Positions 1-6,103 of a stretch of DNA of 6,103 nucleotides are shown here, piece by piece. The notes under the pieces are model-generated. The model saw only the letters and a program-made list of their open reading frames with translations. It was not told where the DNA came from and did not search any database. Within the stretch, counting starts at the first letter, position 1. Each line of letters begins with the position of its first letter. The position numbers were made by a program, and so were the translations under genes. Origin of the DNA: Verrucomicrobiales bacterium (lineage in GTDB: Bacteria > Verrucomicrobiota > Verrucomicrobiae > Limisphaerales > UBA1100); assembly GCA_002721895.1 (NCBI GenBank), contig PBLV01000025.1:6276-12378 (forward strand). Reading direction: 5' to 3'.

Positions 1-1659
1 GAGCACAACATCGTGCGTTGGGGCATGTACGAGGGCATGGCCGGGCCGCTCTTTGAGGAGCCGGCGTATTTTGCGGCGGTCAACAAGGAGGACATGCCGT
101 ACCTGCCGATGGGCCGCGTGCTGGGCGATCCCGCGCCGAAGCAGGGTCTGCAGTTTTTTTACGACATCTTCCGCGGCGTCGTGCTCGAAGACGGCATCCA
201 CCAATGCTCCCTCGGCAGCTACGGCGGCGTGGGTGGCTATGTGAGCTTCATGCAAAAACTGCACGGGCACGGTCTCGATGTATCCGCCAACAAGGCCCTG
301 CGCAACAGCTTCCTCGCGCACCCGAGTTTTATTTTCTCCGGCGGCGGTTTGCCGAACATCGATGACGGCGGCGGCGTTAACCTCAACGGCCTCGGCGCCG
401 GCTTTGGCAGTCCGAGCGCCACGCAGTATGAATGGGCGCGTAAACTGTACATCGACCCGCGCCTCGAGCAATGGCCCAAGCTCATCGACGCCGCCAAGCG
501 CATCAACAGCACGCCGCAGGAAACGAAGGCCACCGTGATGGCTGCCGAGTACGCGGCCGGCAAGCAGCCGCTCGATGCGTTGTGGCCGCCGGTGTACATC
601 GCGCCCGTCAAGGGCCTCGCCATTTTGCGCAACCGCACGGCGCCCGAGCCCATCGACTGGACGGAGGTCATTTTCGATTACGGCCTGCACGGCGGGCGCA
701 GTCACGGCCATGCCGCGAAGCTCGCGACCATCCCGTCATTTCACGGCCAGATTGTCTCGATGGAATACGGCTACGGCAAACTCGGCGAGTTGATGAGCCT
801 TTACACCAGCAGCTACGCGCACAACGTCGTCATCGCCGACGGCAAAAGTCAGGCAGGCGGCAGCGGGCCGGTGCCGATCGGGCAGTTGCGCGGCCAACAC
901 AGCGAGCCGAGCCTGCAGTGGATTGATGCCGAGTCCGATCGCATTTACAAGGGCATCCACATGCGGCGCACGGTGTTCAACACCGACTTTGGCCTTGTCG
1001 ATATTTACCTGTGCCGCAGCGACGCCGAGCATCAGTACGACTGGATGTTTCATTCCTTCGGTGAGGCCAAGCCCGAGGCGCTGACGCTCAAGCCAATCGC
1101 CAAGCTCGGCGACGGCGTCCTGCGTTTCGCCCGCAATCCGCGCAGTGCGCCCAGTGCCAGCACGGTCGCCATTCGGTGGGACAACGCCCCGCGCACCAAA
1201 CCGCCCAAGAAATCCGCCACCGCGATTTTGCACGAGAACGCCCACGTGCGCGTGTGGGCTGCGCCGCAGAAGGGCACGACGGTGACTCTCTTCGCCATTC
1301 CGATGAACGAAAATGTCGGCAGCGAAATCGATTATCTTATGCTTCGGCGCCGCGCGAAAAACACCGTCTTTGCCACCGTGCAGGAACCGTGGCGCGCCAG
1401 CACCAAGGAAAAGGTTCGCGAGATCACCCGCCTCCACGTCCGCAACGCCGCCGGCCAGGCCGTGCCTGACCACGAAGCCACCGCCCTCGAGGTGAAGCTC
1501 ATCGACGGCACCCGCCGGGTGTTCTTCGTGAACCACACCCCTGGCGAAAAGCGTATCGGCCACGCTCGAACTGATGCTTCCGTCGCGACGTGGCACCTTG
1601 ACCAAGGCGGTGTGGTGAAGCAGGAGAATTTTTCGAAAGGGGCGGTGTTTCGGAAATAG
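1..1659 (+). CDS. Heparinase II/III-family polysaccharide lyase, 5' end outside the window
   Basis: The frame is open from base 1 (first residues E-H-N-I-V) to the TAG at 1657-1659, giving 552 visible codons. The GTG at 13 is probably internal, because coding-like sequence continues upstream of it and no signal peptide is visible. Residues about 1-200 fit the helical (alpha/alpha toroid) part of such lyases. From about residue 215 comes the heparinase II/III-like beta-sheet domain, with the core D-Y-G-L-H-G-G-R-S-H-G-H (676-711), then M-E-Y-G-Y-G (760-777), then A-H-N-V-V and D-G-K-S-Q (817-855). In the family these regions carry the metal-binding and catalytic histidines; here they are H230, H235, H237 and H274, counted from base 1. 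Known members are exported or periplasmic enzymes that cleave uronic-acid polysaccharides (heparin, heparan, alginate) by beta-elimination. The substrate here is unknown. Two positions differ from the usual family pattern: HAxK instead of HxDK, and Glu255 where Asp is common. Third codon positions lean towards C, whereas much of the next gene leans towards G. A non-lyase relative of the fold is possible. Confidence 0.75.
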   Translation, partial: EHNIVRWGMYEGMAGPLFEEPAYFAAVNKEDMPYLPMGRVLGDPAPKQGLQFFYDIFRGVVLEDGIHQCSLGSYGGVGGYVSFMQKLHGHGLDVSANKALRNSFLAHPSFIFSGGGLPNIDDGGGVNLNGLGAGFGSPSATQYEWARKLYIDPRLEQWPKLIDAAKRINSTPQETKATVMAAEYAAGKQPLDALWPPVYIAPVKGLAILRNRTAPEPIDWTEVIFDYGLHGGRSHGHAAKLATIPSFHGQIVSMEYGYGKLGELMSLYTSSYAHNVVIADGKSQAGGSGPVPIGQLRGQHSEPSLQWIDAESDRIYKGIHMRRTVFNTDFGLVDIYLCRSDAEHQYDWMFHSFGEAKPEALTLKPIAKLGDGVLRFARNPRSAPSASTVAIRWDNAPRTKPPKKSATAILHENAHVRVWAAPQKGTTVTLFAIPMNENVGSEIDYLMLRRRAKNTVFATVQEPWRASTKEKVREITRLHVRNAAGQAVPDHEATALEVKLIDGTRRVFFVNHTPGEKRIGHARTDASVATWHLDQGGVVKQENFSKGAVFRK

Positions 1660-1690
1660 CCTCACGCAGAGGCGCGGAGAAACCAAAAAT
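1660..1690. repeat. CGCAGAG-like intergenic stretch
   Basis: This begins directly after the lyase stop codon and runs up to the hairpin element. It contains two similar 8-mers side by side, ACGCAGAG (1664-1671) and GCGCGGAG (1672-1679), followed by an A-rich tail. From memory it resembles a short intergenic repeat motif (CGCAGAG units, or CTCTGCG on the other strand) that occurs many times in genomes of several environmental phyla. Only one degenerate copy is present in this window, so its repeated nature cannot be shown here. Confidence 0.3.
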
Positions 1691-1742
1691 GGGGCAAGGT
1701 GGAACTTGCCCCTCCCGGGAGGGACGAGTTCCACCTCGTCCC
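1691..1742. repeat. Twin-hairpin imperfect palindrome
   Basis: The left hairpin has stem GGGGCAAG (1691-1698), loop GTGGAA (1699-1704) and stem CTTGCCCC (1705-1712). The right hairpin has stem GGGACGAG (1721-1728), loop TTCCAC (1729-1734) and stem CTCGTCCC (1735-1742). Both stems are perfect 8-bp helices. Between them lies TCCCGGGA (1713-1720), itself palindromic; with its flanks it gives a 14-nt perfect palindrome at 1710-1723. The two loops are reverse complements of each other. The whole element is an inverted repeat of one hairpin, and the two copies differ at two stem base pairs, each changed on both sides so that pairing is kept. No U-run follows either hairpin, so it is not a standard intrinsic terminator. 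It looks like a REP- or MITE-type mobile or dispersed intergenic element, or a transcript-end stabiliser. That assignment is inference. Confidence 0.8.
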
Positions 1743-1794
1743 TTACATAATACGACTGGATTCATGAAGGCGTTCGCCTCACACTCGGTGCGTT

Positions 1795-4700
1795 GTGAAA
1801 ATTTTCTTTGTTTTCATCATGAGCATGGTGGTCGCTATGGCGGCGGATTTGGGACCGGTGTTTCGGGCGATTTCGGCGGATCAGGCGCAGGCGGGGAATC
1901 CGGCGATTCATGTGCTGGATGCCAACGCCAACACGCGCTGGGCGGCGCAGGGGCGCGGGCGGTGGATTCAGGTGGAGTTCAAGGCGGCGCGCGAATTGAC
2001 GGCGCTCGGCCTCGGGTTTTCGCGTGGCGAACGTGATTATGCGTTTGAGATTCAGTTGTCCGCCGATGGCAAGAGCTGGGATGCGGCGCGCAAGTTTCAG
2101 AGCGGCGGCAAGGGCGAGGGAGTAGGCGAATTCAAATTTCCGAAAACCACCGCGCGGTTTGTGCGCGTGACGGTGCGCGGCAGCAACGCCAATGACTGGG
2201 CGAACATTCACACGCTGCGCGTGCCGGGCGTGCAGCCGGTGAAGGTGGCCGGGCCGGGCGGGGTGGTGGTGACCACGTGGTCCAAAGCGCCGGAGACGAA
2301 GGGCGGCGTGGGCATCTCGGTGGATGATCACGGGCGCGTGTATGTGGTGCGGACGACGCGGCGCAAGGTGAGCAGTCTCGATATCCGCGGGCATCAGGAT
2401 TGGGTGAAGGATGATCTGTCCTTCGAGCACATAGAGGATCGGCGTCGGTTTTACAAGGCGGGCTTCAAGGGCCTGTTTGCGCGCGGCTGGCAGCCGGCGG
2501 ATCGCAATGACGACGGCACGCGCGATTGGCGTGATCTCATGGTGCAAAAGGATGCAGCGTTTCAATTCACCGACACCGACGGTGATGGCAAGGCCGATCG
2601 CGTGAAAACGCTCGGCGAATATCACACGGAGGTGACCGGTATCGCCGCGGGCGTGCTGGCGGTGGGCGACGATGTGTACGTGGCGGTGGAGCCGGATGTG
2701 ATCCGCTACCGCGATGCGGACGGCGATGGTTTTCCCGAGAAGCCGCAAGTAATCAGCACGGGCTACTCGCTGCACATCGGGCAGGGCGGCCACAACCTGA
2801 GCGGACTCGCGGTGGGGCCGGACGGGCGCGTGTACTGGTCGCTGGCCGACAAGGGGCATTCGTTGACCACGGCGGAGGGCGTGAAAATTCACGGGCCGAA
2901 TCGCGGCGGTATTTTTCGCAGTGAACTGGACGGCTCCAACGTGGAACGCTTTTCCAGCGGCGAACGCAACGCGCAGGAGCTGGCTTTTGACGCGCACGGC
3001 AATCTGTTCAGCATGGATAACGACGGCGATTATCCCGGCGAAAAGGAACGCGCGCTGTACATCACCGAGGGCAGCGAACACGGCTGGCGGCTCAACTGGC
3101 AGTGGCTGCGCAAGCAGGACTTCACGCGCATCAGCGGCCTGCCTGCGTACAACCCGTGGATGGCCGAGCGCATGTTCCTGCCGCATCACGAAAGTTTCCC
3201 CGCTTACCTCACGCCCACCATCGGCAACTTCGGCCCCGGACCGTGCGGCTTCACGGCCAATCCCGGCACGGCGCTGGGCAAGGCGTATGTCGGCCGGTTT
3301 TTCATGACCAACAACCAGAATCAGGTGCGCGTGTTTCAGTTCTTACCAGCGGGCGCGTCGTTTCGGTTTGAGGAGGAAACCCCGATGAAAGGCGGCCTCG
3401 CCAACACCGGCTTGGCCATCGGCCCGGACGGCGCGCTGTATGCCTCCTCGTACGCGAACGGCGTGTATCGGTTTGATTTGCCGAAGGAAGAACAGCATCC
3501 GTTGCGCGTTGAAACCCAAACGTTTCTTGCCAGCAACTCAGCCAAACAACCGATCGCCACGCTCGTCAAGTGGCTGAACCACGCCGATCAGCGCGTGCGC
3601 ATGAAGGGCCAGTTTGAACTGACACGGCGCGGGGCGGACGGCATGGAGGCGTTGGTGGGCCAACTGCAACAGGGCATGGCACTAGGTAAACTGCACGCGG
3701 TGTGGGGCATTGGCATGATGGCGCGGCGCGAACCGGCGCGGTTGATCGGTCTGTCCGCCGCCTGGCAGGAGGCTGATCCCGAAGTGCGCGCGCAGGCCGC
3801 CAAAGTGACGGGCGAATTGGGCACGCGTTCCAAATTGTTTGAGCCTGAATTGCTCGACGGCCTCACGCATGAATCGCCGCGGGTTCGGTTCTTTTCCGCG
3901 ATCGCTTTAGGCAATCGCAAGGCCTCGGCGGCCGGAATGGCATTGGTGAAATTCATCGAGCGCGACGGGAGCGCTCCTTACCAACGCCACGCCGGCATCA
4001 TGGGTTTGGCCGGGGCGATGACGCCAAAGCAATTGGCGGCGCTCCACACCCACACCGATCGCAATGTGCGCTTGGCGGCTATCGTGGCCTTGCGCCGGTT
4101 GGAGGCACCCGAGGTGCGGGCGTTTCTGGCGGACAAAGATGAACTGGTGGTGCTCGAGGCCGCACGGGCGATTCACGATGACCTGTCCATTCCGGCTGCC
4201 TTGCCCGATCTCGCCGATGTGCTGCGCCGCGGTGAACTGAAAAACGAAGCTCTCATGCGCCGCGCCGTCAACGCCGCCTTTCGCGTGGGCACAAGCGAGG
4301 CATTGCAGTTGCTGATCGGCTACCTCGAGCAGCAACCCGCCAGTGCCGCGCTGCGACGCACCGCGCTGGCATCCATCCTCTGGTGGGCCAAACCGCCGGT
4401 GCTTTGTGCGGTGGAAGGACGTTTTCGCAAATTGGCCCCGCGCGATATCGCGCCGGTGCATGCGGCCGTGAAACAATTGCGTCCGATCATCGCGCGCGAT
4501 CCGGAACTGCTCGAGGTGCTGCTCAATGGCACGGGGCAACTGGGCCATGCGGCGTGGCTGGAAGGATTGGAGGGCGGTTTTGCCGATTGGCCGGCCAAGG
4601 TGCAGAGCCGATTTTTGGATGCACTCGGGCGCACGCAGCATCCGCAGTTGCGGGTGTACGTGGTGCACGGGCTGGCCTCCGCGGATGCCAAGGTGCGGGC

Positions 4701-5376
4701 GGCGGCTCGGGCTCATGCAGCCAAGGCGGGCGTGCCGGTGGTGGGTCTGTTGATGGCGTTGATTGAGGATGCCAAGGCGCCGGGGCGCGGCGCGGCGGTT
4801 CGGCAAATGGCGGTCTCCAAGGAACCGGGGGCGGCGGCGGAATTCGGCCGGTTGGTCACGGCTTATTGTGCCGGCAAGCTGGATCCGGCACTGCGGCTGG
4901 ACGTGTGGGAGGCGGCGAAGGGATTGGGTGAGACATTGCCGGAAACAGCCGACCGCTATGCGCACGGCGGCGATGTGACTCGCGGCCGGGCAGTGGTGAT
5001 GAATCATGCTGCGGCGCAATGCATCCGGTGTCATCAGCTTGGCAAGGTGGGCAGCAATCTTGGGCCGCCGCTGGATCTGATCGGCAAAAAAGACGCTGCG
5101 TACTTGGTGCGGTCGATGCTCGAGCCGGCCAAGGAAATTGCCGAGGGCTACGGCACGGTGGCGTTGGTGACCAAGGGTGGCAAACAACACACGGGATTTC
5201 TCGCCAAGAAAACGGCGGACACATGGACTCTGCGGTTGCCTGATGGCAAGCAAGTGGCGGTGCCGGTGGCGGAAATTAAAACGCACACGCTGACGACCAC
5301 GATGCCGCCCATGGGGGCGATCTTGAAGCCGACGGAAATCCGCGATGTGGTGGCGTACCTGAAATCTTTGAAATGA
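1795..5376 (+). CDS. PVC-type secreted multidomain c-type cytochrome: discoidin, beta-propeller, HEAT, CxxCH
   Basis: This is a complete protein of 1193 residues. The GTG start at 1795 is chosen because it gives Lys2 followed by a hydrophobic stretch and an A-M-A cleavage site near residue 16-17, a good Sec signal; starting at the ATG at 1819 would lose the Lys. No clear ribosome-binding site precedes it. Residues about 25-143 form an F5/8 type C (discoidin)-like domain, a fold that often binds sugars. Residues about 155-562 match the PVC 'membrane-bound dehydrogenase' beta-propeller (TIGR02604-like), with two G-P-D-G blade motifs and Asp-rich calcium-type loops at D236-D247, D260-D268, D307-E315 and D408-D412. 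Residues about 585-1040 are helical HEAT-like repeats. Residues about 1055-1193 are the PVC heme-binding domain (TIGR02603-like), with C1076-I-R-C1079-H1080 for covalent heme c and M1170 or M1173 as candidate distal ligand. It probably acts in the periplasm or on the cell surface as a redox protein. The substrate and electron partner are not known for this family. The stop overlaps the sulfatase start, suggesting joint expression. Confidence 0.9.
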   Translation: MKIFFVFIMSMVVAMAADLGPVFRAISADQAQAGNPAIHVLDANANTRWAAQGRGRWIQVEFKAARELTALGLGFSRGERDYAFEIQLSADGKSWDAARKFQSGGKGEGVGEFKFPKTTARFVRVTVRGSNANDWANIHTLRVPGVQPVKVAGPGGVVVTTWSKAPETKGGVGISVDDHGRVYVVRTTRRKVSSLDIRGHQDWVKDDLSFEHIEDRRRFYKAGFKGLFARGWQPADRNDDGTRDWRDLMVQKDAAFQFTDTDGDGKADRVKTLGEYHTEVTGIAAGVLAVGDDVYVAVEPDVIRYRDADGDGFPEKPQVISTGYSLHIGQGGHNLSGLAVGPDGRVYWSLADKGHSLTTAEGVKIHGPNRGGIFRSELDGSNVERFSSGERNAQELAFDAHGNLFSMDNDGDYPGEKERALYITEGSEHGWRLNWQWLRKQDFTRISGLPAYNPWMAERMFLPHHESFPAYLTPTIGNFGPGPCGFTANPGTALGKAYVGRFFMTNNQNQVRVFQFLPAGASFRFEEETPMKGGLANTGLAIGPDGALYASSYANGVYRFDLPKEEQHPLRVETQTFLASNSAKQPIATLVKWLNHADQRVRMKGQFELTRRGADGMEALVGQLQQGMALGKLHAVWGIGMMARREPARLIGLSAAWQEADPEVRAQAAKVTGELGTRSKLFEPELLDGLTHESPRVRFFSAIALGNRKASAAGMALVKFIERDGSAPYQRHAGIMGLAGAMTPKQLAALHTHTDRNVRLAAIVALRRLEAPEVRAFLADKDELVVLEAARAIHDDLSIPAALPDLADVLRRGELKNEALMRRAVNAAFRVGTSEALQLLIGYLEQQPASAALRRTALASILWWAKPPVLCAVEGRFRKLAPRDIAPVHAAVKQLRPIIARDPELLEVLLNGTGQLGHAAWLEGLEGGFADWPAKVQSRFLDALGRTQHPQLRVYVVHGLASADAKVRAAARAHAAKAGVPVVGLLMALIEDAKAPGRGAAVRQMAVSKEPGAAAEFGRLVTAYCAGKLDPALRLDVWEAAKGLGETLPETADRYAHGGDVTRGRAVVMNHAAAQCIRCHQLGKVGSNLGPPLDLIGKKDAAYLVRSMLEPAKEIAEGYGTVALVTKGGKQHTGFLAKKTADTWTLRLPDGKQVAVPVAEIKTHTLTTTMPPMGAILKPTEIRDVVAYLKSLK
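5373..5376 (+). promoter_or_regulatory. ATGA stop-start overlap (translational coupling)
   Basis: The TGA stop of the cytochrome gene (5374-5376) shares bases with the ATG of the sulfatase (5373-5375). No Shine-Dalgarno-like sequence lies in the 20 bases upstream, so termination-reinitiation is the most likely way the sulfatase is translated. This ties its output to that of the cytochrome protein. Confidence 0.75.
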
Positions 5377-6103
5377 AACGACTGATCCTCTCTCTCCTGT
5401 GCCTGCCGTGGCTTGCCATGGCGGCGGCCAAGCCCAACGTGATTTACATCCTAGCGGACGACCTTGGCTACGGCGATCTGTCCTGTTACGGGCAGAAGAA
5501 ATTAAAGACACCACATATTGACCGGCTGGCGTCGGAGGGCCTGAAGTTTACGGCGCATTATTCGGGTAACACAGTGTGCACGCCGAGCCGGGCGGTGTTG
5601 ATGACCGGCATGCACTCGGGCCGCTGTTATGTGCGCGGCAACCTGCGCGGTGAGGCGGGCGCGGCGTTGGACGAAAAAATGACGGTGCTGCCAGAGGTGT
5701 TCAAGGCGGCCGGCTATCGCACGGGAGCATTTGGCAAATGGGGTTTGGGCAACACGCACTTGAAAGGCGCGCCAAATCCGTTGGCGCACGGATTCGATGA
5801 ATTCTACGGCTGGAAAAGCCAGACCATCGCGCACACCTATTATCCCACCACCTATGTTCACAACGGCCGCGAGTTGCCCTTGAAAAAAGGCACGTACCTG
5901 CACACGCCGATGATGGAACACGCGCGCGCGTTCATTCGCGGCAGTGTGAAGGCGAAGCAGCCGTTTTTCTGTTACATTCCCACGGCAATTCCGCACGCGG
6001 CGATGCATGCGCCCAAGGCGCTGCACGAAAAATGGCGCAAGGTGTTTCCGCAGTTTGACAAAAAGATCGGCAAGTACGGCGCGGGCGGTGAGCCGTGTCC
6101 GGA
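5373..6103 (+). CDS. Exported type I (formylglycine) sulfatase, 3' end outside the window
   Basis: The first 243 codons are visible and the frame is open to the window end; family members are usually about 450-550 residues, so roughly half is shown. The ATG at 5373 gives a signal peptide (K2, R3, a Leu-rich core, cleavage near A-M-A at 15-17). The sulfatase domain starts at once, with metal-binding D29-D30 in A-D-D-L-G-Y-G-D and T-P-H-I-D-R-L. Next comes the signature C69-T-P-S-R73, in which the Cys is converted to formylglycine by FGE. G-K122-W-G-L-G follows at 121-126, then H-G-F-D-E-F-Y-G-W at 139-147, and P-H208 in the segment where the family has its substrate-binding His. The enzyme would hydrolyse sulfate esters, most likely on a polysaccharide, in the periplasm. 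The H-T-G-x-x-x-V-R-G-N-like stretch at 81-90 resembles arylsulfatase A / GalNAc-6-sulfatase relatives, but the substrate is not assignable. Gly124 replaces the His of the usual GKWHLG. Translation is probably coupled to the preceding cytochrome gene. Confidence 0.93.
   Translation, partial: MKRLILSLLCLPWLAMAAAKPNVIYILADDLGYGDLSCYGQKKLKTPHIDRLASEGLKFTAHYSGNTVCTPSRAVLMTGMHSGRCYVRGNLRGEAGAALDEKMTVLPEVFKAAGYRTGAFGKWGLGNTHLKGAPNPLAHGFDEFYGWKSQTIAHTYYPTTYVHNGRELPLKKGTYLHTPMMEHARAFIRGSVKAKQPFFCYIPTAIPHAAMHAPKALHEKWRKVFPQFDKKIGKYGAGGEPCP

Noticed and set aside
736..1734. 332-codon open frame on the - strand crossing the hairpin element
   Set aside because: It is antisense to the conserved lyase domain, and its N-terminus is just the translated hairpin repeat.
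1691..1742. Intrinsic terminator for the lyase gene
   Set aside because: The hairpins are strong, but neither is followed by a T-run (the bases after are TCCC and TTACATAA). A standard rho-independent terminator is therefore not supported, although a role at the transcript end is still possible.
1746..1751. CATAAT as a -10 promoter box for the cytochrome gene
   Set aside because: It matches five of six consensus bases, but nothing like TTGACA lies about 17 bases upstream, where the right hairpin sits. A single hexamer is too weak to call.
1689..2036. 115-codon + strand frame starting in the hairpin element
   Set aside because: Its first part is translated repeat and the rest is an alternative frame over the signal peptide and discoidin domain of the real gene.
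1762..3189. Long open frame of 475 codons on the - strand
   Set aside because: It lies wholly opposite well-supported domains of the cytochrome gene. Its product is an Arg/His/Pro/Ala-rich composition typical of antisense frames in GC-rich DNA, with no recognisable motif.
5388..5402. Lipoprotein signal (lipobox) at Cys10 of the sulfatase
   Set aside because: The residues before Cys10 are S-L-L, without the small residue needed just before the Cys, and the hydrophobic core continues past it to a normal A-M-A cleavage site.
3907..5514. Long open frame of 535 codons on the - strand
   Set aside because: It is opposite the HEAT and heme domains and runs into the sulfatase gene; it is rich in Arg, His and Gln and has no domain signature. 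It is a GC-driven shadow frame.

Overview
The window is GC-rich DNA with three genes, all on the + strand. They are the 3' part of a heparinase II/III-type polysaccharide lyase (1-1659), a complete large secreted c-type cytochrome/beta-propeller protein (1795-5376), and the 5' part of an exported type I sulfatase (5373 to the window end). No RNA gene, CRISPR array, integrase or transposase gene was seen.

The most informative gene for taxonomy is the middle one. A beta-propeller of the 'membrane-bound dehydrogenase' type, a HEAT-repeat stretch and a C-terminal CxxCH heme domain together form an architecture essentially confined to the PVC group (Planctomycetota, Verrucomicrobiota and relatives). 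An FGE-type sulfatase next door, weak or absent Shine-Dalgarno sequences and the style of the intergenic repeat all fit Verrucomicrobiota, with Planctomycetota as the alternative. No rank below phylum can be supported from this sequence.

Layout: the lyase gene ends at 1659. A 135-base intergenic region follows. It holds a short CGCAGAG-like stretch (1660-1690) and then a 52-base imperfect palindrome (1691-1742) made of two 8-bp hairpins, a palindromic spacer and mutually complementary 6-nt loops. The cytochrome gene then starts at a GTG (1795). Its TGA stop overlaps the ATG of the sulfatase (ATGA, 5373-5376), so those two genes are very probably one translationally coupled unit. The lyase may be co-transcribed with them or may be a separate unit ending before the hairpins.

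How the genes may work together (inference): all three look like catabolic functions for an acidic, probably sulfated, polysaccharide. The lyase would cleave a uronate-containing chain by beta-elimination and the sulfatase would remove sulfate esters. The discoidin-cytochrome protein would bind glycan or cell-surface material and carry out an as yet unassigned periplasmic redox step. The substrate cannot be read from the sequence. The items most worth a second look are the twin-hairpin element with compensatory stem differences, the tightly coupled cytochrome-sulfatase pair, and substitutions at normally conserved active-site positions in the lyase and the sulfatase.
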